37,270 nucleotides of DNA from NCBI GenBank assembly GCA_022842885.1, contig JALHOR010000048.1:1-37270 (forward strand), given 5' to 3'. The DNA is from Anaerolineae bacterium (lineage in GTDB: Bacteria; Chloroflexota; Anaerolineae; Aggregatilineales; Phototrophicaceae). The notes under the pieces are model-generated. The model did no database searches. It had not been told where the DNA came from and saw only the letters and a list, made by a program, of their open reading frames with translations. This document shows, one piece after another, positions 22,949-30,962 of the stretch (position 1 is the first letter of the stretch; every line of letters begins with the position of its first letter). Position numbers and translations under genes: made by a program.

Positions 22949-24280
22949 ATGGCGCTGTTTAATCAACTGCTGGATGCACAAAAACAATTTCAACTGCAAC
23001 TGCTGGCAAAAGCGGGAGTCGTCGGCGTGGCAGTCGGCTATCGAGATGTGAAAGGTCAACTCACCGATGAATTAGTCTTGGTGGCGTTGGTCGAACAAAA
23101 AAAGCCCAAAGACATGCTCACACCGGATGATTTAGTGCCGGAAGAAATCCAAGGGGCAAAAACAGATGTCATCGAAATTGGTGTCGTCCGGGCGCAAAAC
23201 ATTAGTCCGCGTGATAAATGGCGTCCCGTCATGCCCGGCGGCATTAGCATTGGGCATTACAAAGTGACCGCTGGGACATTGGGTGTGATGGTCAAAGACC
23301 GTACCACCGGAGACCGTCTGATTCTCTCGAATAATCATGTGTTGGCAAATAGCAATGATGCTTTTGTCGGCGACCCTATTTTGCAACCGGGCGCAGTAGA
23401 CCGGGGACAACTCCCTGCGGATATTATCGGGCGTTTGGAACGTTTTGTGCCGCTGCGGTATGTCGGCGACCCGGTGACACCGCCGATTATCACCTCACCT
23501 CCACCTGTTCCTACCCAACCGCCTGCTCCCAAGCCGACACAGCCGCCTGCACCAACCCCTACACAGCCGCCGCTGCCATTTGACCCTACCCCAACGCCGA
23601 CTCAGCCACCCACCGGAGGCACCAATCCAACGCCGACTCAGCCACCCACTGGAGGCACAAATCCAACCCCGACGCAACCGCCCGATACCAGCACGCCACC
23701 CACGCCGCCGCCTGCATCGAATAATAGTTGCGATATTGCGAGTGTCGTTGCCAATGTGGGCAATGCCTTGGCAAAATTCAATGGCTCGGATAAACGGTTG
23801 GTGGTGCAATCTGTCCGCGAACAATCTACCGTGCCGTTTAACAATCCCTCCGCCGCCACCACGCTTGCTCAACAAGCTACCGTTGCTGAAAATCGCATGG
23901 ATTGTGCGCTGGCAAGACCGGTCAATGCCGCGATGTTCAGCGATGAGATTCGCAATATTGGGCGCATCGTCGGCATTAAACCGCCGCAACTTGGGATGCG
24001 TGTCCGCAAAACCGGGCGCACAACCGATACAACTCGTGGCACGATTACGCTGCTGAATGCGACCATTGATGTCGGCTATAATACTGCGAAGGGGCCCCGA
24101 ACAGCGCGGTTTACCGGGCAAATTATTTGCACGGGCATGAGTCAAGGTGGCGATTCAGGGTCATTAATGGTGGATGATGCCTCACAATATGCCGTAGGGT
24201 TGCTCTTTGCTGGTTCGGGTACGGCGACGATTTTTACGCCAATTGACCGTGTTTTGGCACAATTGAATGTGACCTTTTAG
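22949..24280 (+). CDS. trypsin-fold serine protease with split catalytic domain
   Basis: 443 aa from an ATG with GGGAAGG 8 nt upstream. Predicted triad: His130 (LILSNNHVLAN), Asp318 (RMDCALARP) and Ser403 (SQGGDSGSLM), a pattern seen in Nal1-like and related trypsin-fold proteases. Residues 1-80 form a small domain with VVGVAVGY and ELVLVALVEQKKP, which is repeated as a free protein in the next gene. A Pro/Thr/Gln-rich insert (about 183-258), partly encoded by 36-bp DNA repeats, lies between catalytic His and Asp, inside the fold. No signal peptide or membrane helix is seen, so it is probably cytoplasmic or exported in another way. Its substrate is unknown. Confidence 0.83.
   Translation: MALFNQLLDAQKQFQLQLLAKAGVVGVAVGYRDVKGQLTDELVLVALVEQKKPKDMLTPDDLVPEEIQGAKTDVIEIGVVRAQNISPRDKWRPVMPGGISIGHYKVTAGTLGVMVKDRTTGDRLILSNNHVLANSNDAFVGDPILQPGAVDRGQLPADIIGRLERFVPLRYVGDPVTPPIITSPPPVPTQPPAPKPTQPPAPTPTQPPLPFDPTPTPTQPPTGGTNPTPTQPPTGGTNPTPTQPPDTSTPPTPPPASNNSCDIASVVANVGNALAKFNGSDKRLVVQSVREQSTVPFNNPSAATTLAQQATVAENRMDCALARPVNAAMFSDEIRNIGRIVGIKPPQLGMRVRKTGRTTDTTRGTITLLNATIDVGYNTAKGPRTARFTGQIICTGMSQGGDSGSLMVDDASQYAVGLLFAGSGTATIFTPIDRVLAQLNVTF
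23591..23683 (+). repeat. 36-bp tandem repeat inside the protease gene
   Basis: Two full units (23591-23626, 23627-23662) and a partial third, each coding for PTPTQPPTGGTN. The first two differ at only two bases, so the repeat is recent or still changing in copy number. It keeps the frame. Confidence 0.9.
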
Positions 24281-24299
24281 CGACAAGGAGACGGCTCTG

Positions 24300-24557
24300 A
24301 TGAACGATGACATTGCCGAAAAAATAAGCATCATCCAAGCAAAATACGCCGAAACCCTGATGCAATATCCGCATGTAGTCGGCGTAGGCATTGGCTTGGC
24401 GCAAGTGGATGGCATCTATACCGATGAACCCGCTTTGGTTGTATTGGTAGATGAAAAAGTGCCAGAAGCCCAACTTACATTAGAGACGATTTTGCCACGC
24501 CACTTAGAAGGCGTGCGCGTGGATGTGCAAGCAACGGGTGTGTTTACGACGTTTTAA
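24300..24557 (+). CDS. small protein homologous to the protease N-terminal domain
   Basis: 85 aa, ATG with AGGAG 9 nt upstream, 19 nt after the protease stop. It aligns along its length with residues 10-80 of that protease: HVVGVGIGL with GVVGVAVGY, TDEPALVVLVDEKVP with TDELVLVALVEQKKP, and LPRHLEGVRVDVQATGVF with VPEEIQGAKTDVIEIGVV. It is therefore a free copy of the protease's N-terminal domain. Propeptide-like domains often act as folding helpers or inhibitors of their protease (known for subtilisin propeptides and I9-type inhibitors); that role here is inference. No signal peptide. The family has no established function that I can name. Confidence 0.85.
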   Translation: MNDDIAEKISIIQAKYAETLMQYPHVVGVGIGLAQVDGIYTDEPALVVLVDEKVPEAQLTLETILPRHLEGVRVDVQATGVFTTF

Positions 24558-24559
24558 AA

Positions 24560-24636
24560 AGTCTTTAGTCAGTAGTCCCTAGTCTTTAGTGTTGACTTGC
24601 TGAGTGTAGTTAAAAGATGAAAGTTAAAAGTACCAA
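24560..24636. repeat. heptamer repeats, left side of element
   Basis: At 24560-24594 units read AGTCTTT, AGTCAGT, AGTCCCT, AGTCTTT, AGTGTTG; at 24609-24636 GTTAAAA, GATGAAA, GTTAAAA, GTACCAA. They are the reverse complements in style of the GGACTAR and TTTTAAC blocks at 3349-3435. Confidence 0.85.
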
Positions 24637-24644
24637 GCTGCTCA

Positions 24645-24857
24645 GTTGCAAAGTTCAATCATTGGTGTGCCATGTCGCCAGAAACTAAAGTTTCCGGCTG
24701 CCAAAAAGAGAAGTCTGCTAAAGAGACTGCTTCAAGAACGCCTGAATTGCAGTCGCAAGAGGCGATAGTGCGTGATGCCCTGTCGCAAGGTGGGCTGGTT
24801 TTGTTTAGCCCCACGACTTTAGTCTGGGGCGACACCAGCCATTTTGATATTTGCAAC
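24645..24857. mobile_element. MITE-like element with inverted ends (213 bp)
   Basis: The left end (GTTGCAAAGTTCAATCATTG, then GTCGCCAGAAACTAAAGT) and the complement of the right end (GTTGCAAATATCAAAATGGC, then GTCGCCCCAGACTAAAGT) match imperfectly over about 40 nt. Inside each end is a hairpin with an ACTAAAGT core (for example GCCAGAAACT/AGTTTCCGGC). The element is flanked by 25-bp near-identical direct repeats (24616-24640 and 24864-24888, one difference). There is no transposase gene. It could be a non-autonomous element or a REP/BIME-type paired hairpin. A partial copy lies at 3231-3290. Confidence 0.6.
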
Positions 24858-24863
24858 AAAGCT

Positions 24864-24940
24864 GATGAAAATTAAAAGTACCAAGCTGATAGCTGATTGC
24901 TAAACGCTAAGAGCCAAAAGCTAACAGCTAAACGCTACTC
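24864..24940. repeat. heptamer repeats, right side of element (11 in-phase units)
   Basis: Eleven consecutive 7-nt units without phase break: GATGAAA, ATTAAAA, GTACCAA, then eight GCT-type units (GCTGATA, GCTGATT, GCTAAAC, GCTAAGA, GCCAAAA, GCTAACA, GCTAAAC, GCTACTC). Two flavours are thus joined in one register. The array ends 14 nt before the TauE-like start codon. Confidence 0.9.
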
Positions 24941-24954
24941 ATAGAAAGCCTCTC

Positions 24955-25686
24955 ATGGAAATTGCATTGTTATTGATGTTGGTCGCCTTACTGATAGGCT
25001 TATCCAAAGGTGGATTGGGTGGACCCGTGCCTGTTTCGATGACAGCACCCTTACTTAGTCTGGTGATGCCAGTTCAAGCCGCTATTGGTGTGACACTGCC
25101 GCTGTTGATGATAGCCGATGTATTTGCCTTGTATTTTTTCTGGCGCAAATGGGATATGCGCTATGTGAAATTAATGCTGCCGATGGGGTTGATTGGGGCG
25201 GTATTGGGGATTGTGCTGTTATCGGTATTATCTGATTCGACGCTGCGGCGGGTGTTGGGTGCCTTCACCTTGGTGGCAGTCATCTATAAAGTTGCCAGTG
25301 ATAGCGGCATCTTGCGAAAATACAAAGCACGCTTGTGGCATGGGCAGCTTGCCGGATGGGGAAGCGGCTTTGCATCAGCATTGGCGAATGCGGGCGCACC
25401 GCCTTTCACCGCCTATATGCTGCTGCAAGATGACATTACCCCGATGAGTTTTATCGGGACAACGACGTTATTTTTTGCCATCATCAATGCCTTTAAACTC
25501 CCCGGATTTTTGCTAACAGGCACGCTTGATATTCAGCGGCTTATCAGCATCTTATGGATTGTGCCAATTATTCCAGTGGGGGTATGGTTGGGGCGCTGGC
25601 TGATTCATCGTATCAATACTGAACTGTTCATTCGGATTATGCTGGCATTGTTGTTTTTGTTGGGGTTGTGGCTGCTGCTGCGCTAA
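24955..25686 (+). CDS. TauE/SafE-family sulfite/anion exporter-like membrane protein
   Basis: 243 aa with seven or eight hydrophobic helices in two similar halves, the plan of the TauE/SafE (DUF81) family. Each half begins with the Gly-rich family motif: LIGLSKGGLGGPVPVSM (18-34) and GWGSGFASALANAGAPPFTAY (about 135-155). Members have been linked to export of sulfite, sulfoacetate or other organosulfur anions; the substrate here is unknown. It is a single-gene unit directly after a heptamer repeat array; only a weak AGAAAG site precedes the ATG. Confidence 0.88.
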   Translation: MEIALLLMLVALLIGLSKGGLGGPVPVSMTAPLLSLVMPVQAAIGVTLPLLMIADVFALYFFWRKWDMRYVKLMLPMGLIGAVLGIVLLSVLSDSTLRRVLGAFTLVAVIYKVASDSGILRKYKARLWHGQLAGWGSGFASALANAGAPPFTAYMLLQDDITPMSFIGTTTLFFAIINAFKLPGFLLTGTLDIQRLISILWIVPIIPVGVWLGRWLIHRINTELFIRIMLALLFLLGLWLLLR

Positions 25687-25830
25687 AACGAGTATGGTTA
25701 TTCGTGGTTGTGGGCAGCAGGTGTTAGTCAGTCGTTGAATCAGGACGTTGGTACGCTATGCAAACAGACAATCTTTCGACATAATAAGAGATATGACGTA
25801 ATCTTTTAAATGTGTAAAGGTCGTTTGTCT

Positions 25831-26550
25831 ATGCCAGTGCTGCTGCTTTGTTACGGGGACACAGCGGCGAAACAACTGCTGCGAAATGCCATTGAAGCGC
25901 GTTACGGGCGCAATGCCCCAGCCATTGAGAGTTTGCAATTAGAGTTTGAAGGACGCGCTCGTGTTAAATTGGGCTTTGTCAAAACTTGGCTGCCAGTCGT
26001 TGTCAAAGCGTGGTTTAAATTTCCCATGCAACTACGTTGGGATTTTATCGTCAAACCCCTAGGGCTGTCGGTACAGCGTGGGATTGATGCTTACGATGGA
26101 CAGGTGTATCGCAGTGTACGCGGCAATCAACCGCCAGCCGAAATAATCGAAGCTGATTTGCTGGAAACGGCACGACGGCGTTTATGGGCATTTGCGGCTA
26201 TTTTGCTCACCCCTCTCAGCGATGATTATATCCGTTTGATGTATCACGCTAATGAGTTGTTTGAAGCCGAAAACACCCGTTTGCGAGATACTGTCATGCT
26301 TGGATTGCGCCCTAATTATGCGCTGGAGTATGCCAGCGTTAATTGCACCAACCCAGATACGCAACGTAAAGAAACTTTCAAATTGCGTTTATCCGAAAGT
26401 TTGTGTGCCGTCAATGGCTTGATGCTGCCTGAGCATATTACCGCTATGTGGGATAATGACATCGCTTACGAGATGAAACCTGTCAAAGCGATTGTTAATC
26501 CTGACCTAGCCGATGAGGTTTTTTCACTGACTGCGGCTACAACAGATTAA
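25831..26550 (+). CDS. unknown conserved-looking protein
   Basis: 239 aa from the second ATG (AAAGG 11 nt upstream; the longer frame adds seven residues without RBS). The protein opens MPVLLLCYGDTAAKQLLRNAI, has a Trp/Phe-rich middle (RVKLGFVKTWLPVVVKAWFKFPMQLRWDF) and then VKPLGLSVQRGIDAYDGQVYR. The amphipathic middle may bind lipid or a ligand. No signal peptide or clear membrane helix, and no recognised catalytic motif. It converges with the kinase gene, sharing 4 nt with its end. Codon use looks like its neighbours, and the frame is clean. Confidence 0.7.
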   Translation: MPVLLLCYGDTAAKQLLRNAIEARYGRNAPAIESLQLEFEGRARVKLGFVKTWLPVVVKAWFKFPMQLRWDFIVKPLGLSVQRGIDAYDGQVYRSVRGNQPPAEIIEADLLETARRRLWAFAAILLTPLSDDYIRLMYHANELFEAENTRLRDTVMLGLRPNYALEYASVNCTNPDTQRKETFKLRLSESLCAVNGLMLPEHITAMWDNDIAYEMKPVKAIVNPDLADEVFSLTAATTD

Positions 26551-27557
26551 ATCGCTAAGTGTTCAATCAGGCGCAGTGCCTCTAGCTGCATTTCTGCGCT
26601 GCGTCTGCCCAAACTAGCAAATTCAACGCTTTGTTCTTTGCCGGAAAGATGGCGATTCGCTTGCGACATGCAAATAATCCCCCAGCGAATATTGCCCATA
26701 ATCTCCCACCACGTCACAGAAGCACGATTCACGCGGCGTCCGCTGGCGGCTTCGTATGCTTGCAAAAAAGTTTCGCGGTCAGCAAGTCCGGCAAAGTGCA
26801 GCGTGCCATTGCCAAAACGCCAATCGCGCATACACGGATAGCCCAATTCTTCATCGGGGTCGCCCAAATGCCCAAATTCCCAATCAATGACGGCAGTTAA
26901 TCCCTCTTTGTCTACCAGCACATTACCAATGCGAACATCGCCATGCACAAAAGTGACGGTGGGTGCTGGTGGTTGATGCTGTTCTGCCCAGCGCAGCGTC
27001 CATTCCCACGTCGGATTTTTGATGCCCATCGCATCCAATAGTTCATAACTGCTGGTGATGGTGGTCTGCGCGGGGGTCATGCCTTCTCGCGGACGCGGCA
27101 AAAAATTAATGCCATAATCAGCGTAAGGCAGTTGGTGAATTTTTGCCAATTCCAGCGCGATTTGCTGTGGCAGTTGGCGGCGGGCATCTGCCAATTCCGG
27201 TTCTTGTATCACGCGCCGCCCGATAGAAATGCCCGGCACATAATCCATAATAAAAAAGGCGCTGCCCAAGACGCTGGTATCTGTGCAGCAATAACGCACT
27301 GCCGCCACTTTCACACCGCTTTGGTGCGCCGCCGCCATCAAGCGAAATTCCTGCTCACGGGTGAGCGCCTCATCAAACATTTGCGTCGGCAAATCGCGCC
27401 GCAGCACATATTGATGCAGCTTGCCCCCAATAGTGGCGCTCAACATCCATGTATCGCGGGACGCGCCACCTGCCAACGGTTGCGCGTCGGTAATGGTGAC
27501 ATCTGCACCCGTTTGTTCCGCCAGATAGCGCGTTAAAGCCTGTAAGAGTGGTTGCAT
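26547..27557 (-). CDS. aminoglycoside-phosphotransferase-like (APH/choline kinase fold) protein
   Basis: 336 aa. The catalytic loop is HGDVRIGN (His205, Asp207, Asn212) and the Mg-binding segment is IDWEFGH (Asp225), the Brenner motif of the APH family. The N-lobe has PLAGGASRDTWML as nucleotide loop and VLRRDLPTQ with the candidate ATP-binding Lys replaced by Arg. It resembles the 'phosphotransferase family' proteins related to the N-terminal part of acyl-CoA dehydrogenase ACAD10/11, which act on acyl-type small molecules, rather than true drug-resistance enzymes. It follows the aldehyde dehydrogenase by 36 nt on the same strand, so the pair is likely one operon for small-molecule metabolism. 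Confidence 0.86.
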   Translation of the reverse strand: MQPLLQALTRYLAEQTGADVTITDAQPLAGGASRDTWMLSATIGGKLHQYVLRRDLPTQMFDEALTREQEFRLMAAAHQSGVKVAAVRYCCTDTSVLGSAFFIMDYVPGISIGRRVIQEPELADARRQLPQQIALELAKIHQLPYADYGINFLPRPREGMTPAQTTITSSYELLDAMGIKNPTWEWTLRWAEQHQPPAPTVTFVHGDVRIGNVLVDKEGLTAVIDWEFGHLGDPDEELGYPCMRDWRFGNGTLHFAGLADRETFLQAYEAASGRRVNRASVTWWEIMGNIRWGIICMSQANRHLSGKEQSVEFASLGRRSAEMQLEALRLIEHLAI

Positions 27558-27593
27558 TTCAAAAGCATCTTTGCGAATTATGCGATTTGACTA

Positions 27594-29117
27594 TCAAAAA
27601 AATGGCACATAACGACGTATACGGCGCAAAATCTGAATAGCTTGGCGCGTGAGAGCATCGGGTTGTTCCAGCGATGGCTGTTGGGCAATGCCCGTATTCA
27701 CTAAGACCGATTGTGACGACACATAGCGCAGCAAGCCCTCTTTGCCATTACGCCGCCCAACGCCGCTGCTTTTAACGCCACCTGATGGCAAGCCCGACGT
27801 GCCAATCACATAATACGCGGCATTCACACACACATCCCCGCTTTCGATGCGCGTGGCAATCTGTTCGCCGCGCCGCAAATCACGGGTGAAGACTGCTGCT
27901 GCTAACCCATATTCATTATCATTGGCAAGCCGCACCGCTTCATCGGCATTTTTGACTTTCATCACAGGCATCAGCGGTCCAAAGGTTTCTTCGCGCATGA
28001 TGTCCATCGAATGGTCTACATCCACCACAATCGTCGGCTCAAAAAATAGCGGTCCCAAATCCGGGCGGCGCTTGCCCCCATGAATCACTTTCGCGCCTTT
28101 TGCCACAGCATCCGCGATTTGGGATTCACAGCGCAGCAGTTCGCGTTCATTGGTCAGGCTGCCCATATGGACACCAAAACCATCGCCCGTCCCCATGATA
28201 TATTGCGGCGCAAAATGCATCAGCCGTTCCATGAGTTTGTCATAAATGCCATCTTCGACATACACGCGCTCAATGCCCATGCAGAACTGCCCGGCATTTT
28301 CAAACGCGCCACGCAGCATCCACGATACCGTAAAATCAATATCGGCATCGTTCAAAATAATCATCGGGTCTTTGCCGCCCAGTTCGACACTGCACCCAAT
28401 CAACCGTTCTCCCGCCCGACTCGCTACTTTGCGCCCGATGGCAGTGCTGCCTGTGAAGGCAATATAATCCACTTCATCCACCAACGCCGCGCCCGTGCTG
28501 CCCGCACCATGCACAATCTGCACCACATCGCGCGGCACACCTGCTTGATAGAGCATATTCACGCCAAATTCGCAGCTATAGGGTGTTACTTCACTCGGTT
28601 TAAAGACAACGGTATTGCCGGCAATCAGCGCCGGAATGCCATCAATAAATGGCAAATTAAACGGAAAATTCCAAGGCGAAATAATGCCCACGACGCCACG
28701 CGGCTTATAATACACGCGGGCGCGATGCACGATAGGTACCATTGCCGGGCGCGAGTGTGGTTTCAGAATACGTTCTGCCCGATGGATATAAAATTGCATC
28801 ATGTTATCAATGACGAGAATCTCGTTGAATGCCATGCCATCGGTTTTGCCTGTTTCGCGCCGGATAATGCGAATCAATTCGGCTTGGTTTTCCCACAGCA
28901 AATCCAACCAACGGCGAATAATTTGGGTGCGCTGTTGAATGGGCATTGCACCCCATGTCTTTTGAGCAAAGCGGGCGCGTTCTACGGCATCCGCTACATC
29001 TTCCGGCGTAGCAACTGTCACCGCGCCGATAATTTCTTCGGTGATAGGGTTGCGAACTTGGATTTTTTCGCGGTCATCATCGTGGATAGATGCGCCATTT
29101 TTACGAGTGATTGCCAT
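27594..29117 (-). CDS. NAD(P)-dependent aldehyde dehydrogenase
   Basis: 507 aa, the full length of the ALDH superfamily. Catalytic residues are present: nucleophile Cys279 (ENAGQFCMGIERVYV), general base Glu245 (SVELGGKDP) and oxyanion Asn150 (SPWNFPF). The cofactor loop is FTGSTAIG (221-228). The sequence resembles succinate-semialdehyde or long-chain (GabD/aldehyde) dehydrogenases; the aldehyde used cannot be told from the sequence. The C-terminal extension with RRIRRYVPFF is basic and could touch membrane. The ATG has GGAGC about 10 nt upstream, and a TATAAT -10 lies 42 nt further up. A 353-codon frame on the opposite strand is a shadow. Confidence 0.93.
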   Translation of the reverse strand: MAITRKNGASIHDDDREKIQVRNPITEEIIGAVTVATPEDVADAVERARFAQKTWGAMPIQQRTQIIRRWLDLLWENQAELIRIIRRETGKTDGMAFNEILVIDNMMQFYIHRAERILKPHSRPAMVPIVHRARVYYKPRGVVGIISPWNFPFNLPFIDGIPALIAGNTVVFKPSEVTPYSCEFGVNMLYQAGVPRDVVQIVHGAGSTGAALVDEVDYIAFTGSTAIGRKVASRAGERLIGCSVELGGKDPMIILNDADIDFTVSWMLRGAFENAGQFCMGIERVYVEDGIYDKLMERLMHFAPQYIMGTGDGFGVHMGSLTNERELLRCESQIADAVAKGAKVIHGGKRRPDLGPLFFEPTIVVDVDHSMDIMREETFGPLMPVMKVKNADEAVRLANDNEYGLAAAVFTRDLRRGEQIATRIESGDVCVNAAYYVIGTSGLPSGGVKSSGVGRRNGKEGLLRYVSSQSVLVNTGIAQQPSLEQPDALTRQAIQILRRIRRYVPFF

Positions 29118-29433
29118 ACACCGCTGCTCCTAAAAATCTAACCTGCATTTGATTGGCTATTATAACGTATCGCCTAGAATTTCTGCGACAACTTGGTCTA
29201 TCCGGGGTGATGATTTTTGTGGAAACAGTAATTTGAATCTTTTGCTTTTATAACAAGCCCATATTCGTGATATTCAGCACTCCCTAGACGCTCGAAAAAG
29301 TCATCTTATCCCTTTCTGGAATAGACACATCGATGTAATTCCATACAATTCTTCTAGGCACTGCGTTTAGCCCTAGCCTTGCTGCTGTTAAATGGATGCC
29401 GACCTTGCTTTAACCAACAGGAATTTTCACCCC
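29118..29433. other. divergent intergenic region
   Basis: Between the aldehyde dehydrogenase and the methyltransferase operon. It holds a minus-strand TATAAT (29159-29164) with a weak -35, and a 10-bp palindrome ACATCGATGT (29327-29336) within a GGAAT..ATTCC stem at 29318-29342. The operon's own promoter is not clear. No gene is seen. Confidence 0.5.
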
Positions 29434-30219
29434 ATGAGTGATAGCACAACCCAAGAAAAACATGCTGAATGGCATTATCAATGGACTGCCTACCAAGATA
29501 CTGAAGAATTTTTATTCTTCGATTGGATTCAACCGCGCACCTTAGAAGATTTTCGGGGAAAGCGCGTGCTGGATGCGGGTTGCGGACCCGGACATCATAC
29601 CCGCATTATCGCGCCTGTTGCCCACGAAGTGACCGCTATGGATTTAAATACCAGCGATATTGCCCGCGAAAGACTGGCAGCATTCCCCAATATCCACATT
29701 ATGGAAGCGGATATTGCCACCTATACCCCCCCAACACCCTATGATGTGATTTATTGCATCGGCGTGATTCATCATACAGATGACCCAGATAAGACTTTTG
29801 CCAACCTAAAAGCCATGCTACGCCCCGGTGGTTTGCTGATTATTTGGTGTTATTCACGCGAAGGCAACGAATTGGTGTGGCAGATTGTCGAGCCGCTGCG
29901 AAAATACTTTTTGCGCCATCTCAGTCGCCCGATACTGGGGGCGCTGTCTAACATCATTACCGCTTTGATGTACCCCATAGTGCATAGTATCTATCGGCTG
30001 CCGCTGCGCTTTTTGCCGTTTTACGAATATTTTGAAAATTTTCGTCGCCTTAGTTTCCGGCGAAACATGCTCAATGTCTTTGATAAACTCAATGCGCCGC
30101 AGACGGATTTTATTGCCCATGAACGGATAGCCCGTTGGTTTAACACCAATGAGTTTAGCGATGTGGCGCTGACAGCCTATAAAGGTGTCAGTTGGCGGGG
30201 GAGTGGCATCAAAAAGTGA
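29434..30219 (+). CDS. class I SAM-dependent methyltransferase
   Basis: 261 aa from the ATG with AGGA about 11 nt upstream (the longer frame adds 14 residues). SAM-binding motif I is VLDAGCGPGHHT (about 44-55) and motif post-I ends with MDLN; the acidic EADIATYTPPTPYDVIYCIGVIHHT is motif II/III. The C-terminal half has membrane-associated helices (RHLSRPILGALSNIITALMYPIVHS) as in methyltransferases of glycolipids or O-antigen. It is first in a packed five-gene operon for glycan synthesis. The acceptor is unknown. Confidence 0.88.
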   Translation: MSDSTTQEKHAEWHYQWTAYQDTEEFLFFDWIQPRTLEDFRGKRVLDAGCGPGHHTRIIAPVAHEVTAMDLNTSDIARERLAAFPNIHIMEADIATYTPPTPYDVIYCIGVIHHTDDPDKTFANLKAMLRPGGLLIIWCYSREGNELVWQIVEPLRKYFLRHLSRPILGALSNIITALMYPIVHSIYRLPLRFLPFYEYFENFRRLSFRRNMLNVFDKLNAPQTDFIAHERIARWFNTNEFSDVALTAYKGVSWRGSGIKK

Positions 30220-30962
30220 CGCAATTTGCCCTCCAATTTACTGAGCGTCCCGAAGGTTCGCAGACGATGGCGGACGGGATGCGTGACGCGCATAATTATT
30301 ATCGCTGGACAATGGCACAGTTTGTGCCATTTTTGGGACAGCAAGTGTTGGATATTGGCGGTGGTTTTGGGTCACACCTAACATATTTGCTGCCGCATCA
30401 AGGGCGCATTACATCCGTTGAATTGTCCGCTGATTGTGTGGCATACATGCGCCAAAAATTTGCCCATTATCCCGATTTTACGGCATTGCAAGTGGATTTT
30501 GGCGCGGAGGATGTCGCCATGCTGACTGCCCGCCAGTTTGATACCATTACTTGCATGAACGTCCTAGAACATATTGAAGACGATGTAGCGGCACTGCGCG
30601 ATATGCATGGCATTTTAGCCGCCCAGCATGGGCGCTTGCTGCTGCAAGTGCCAGCGCACGCTTGGCTATACGGGTCGCTGGATGCCCAAGCCGGGCATTT
30701 TCGGCGCTATGGGCGGCACGAAGTCATGCAGAAATTGATGCAAACCAAGTTTAAAATTGAGCGTGTTTTTTATTTTAACAGCTTTGGTGTGCTGCCGTGG
30801 TTCATCAACGCCCGCCTGTTGAAGGTCAATATCAACGCGGGCAGTACCAACGCACAAGTACGTCTCTTTGACCGTTGGATTGTCCCGGTGATGTCCCGAT
30901 TAGAAGCTGTTATCCAACCACCCATCGGACAATCAGTAATGGCGATAGCGCAGGCACTATGA
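30216..30962 (+). CDS. class I SAM-dependent methyltransferase
   Basis: 248 aa. The GTG start overlaps the previous stop by 4 nt (GTGA), a usual translational-coupling arrangement, and a purine-rich GGGGGAG precedes it. Motif I is VLDIGGGFGSHLTYL, followed by TSVELSADC and ITCMNVLEHIEDD. The Gly-rich I motif and a PGG-less C-terminal part fit the UbiE/Methyltransf_23 type. It likely methylates a sugar or lipid intermediate in the same pathway as the next genes (inference from operon). Confidence 0.88.
   Translation: MTQFALQFTERPEGSQTMADGMRDAHNYYRWTMAQFVPFLGQQVLDIGGGFGSHLTYLLPHQGRITSVELSADCVAYMRQKFAHYPDFTALQVDFGAEDVAMLTARQFDTITCMNVLEHIEDDVAALRDMHGILAAQHGRLLLQVPAHAWLYGSLDAQAGHFRRYGRHEVMQKLMQTKFKIERVFYFNSFGVLPWFINARLLKVNINAGSTNAQVRLFDRWIVPVMSRLEAVIQPPIGQSVMAIAQAL

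Larger units (their letters stand above)
24558..24954. other. intergenic repeat island
   Basis: No gene is seen. Nearly the whole stretch is made of heptamer repeats flanking a 213-bp inverted-end element. Short open frames crossing it (for example 24672-24875) follow the element's inverted ends and are not genes. Confidence 0.8.

Noticed and set aside
23495..24145. 216-codon minus-strand frame opposite the protease
   Set aside because: Its Arg/Gly/Trp-rich repeats mirror the Pro/Thr insert and are explained by the 36-bp repeats in the protease gene.
24672..24875. Small frames on both strands in the repeat island
   Set aside because: They follow the inverted ends of the 213-bp element; their peptides mirror each other and have no RBS.
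26547..27557. Antibiotic resistance gene (aminoglycoside phosphotransferase)
   Set aside because: The fold motifs are shared, but the sequence is of the ACAD10/11-like phosphotransferase type and pairs with an aldehyde dehydrogenase; there is no sign of mobility.
28080..29141. 353-codon frame on the + strand
   Set aside because: It lies wholly opposite the aldehyde dehydrogenase, whose catalytic motifs are intact. Composition is His/Asn/Arg-rich and it has no RBS or family motif.
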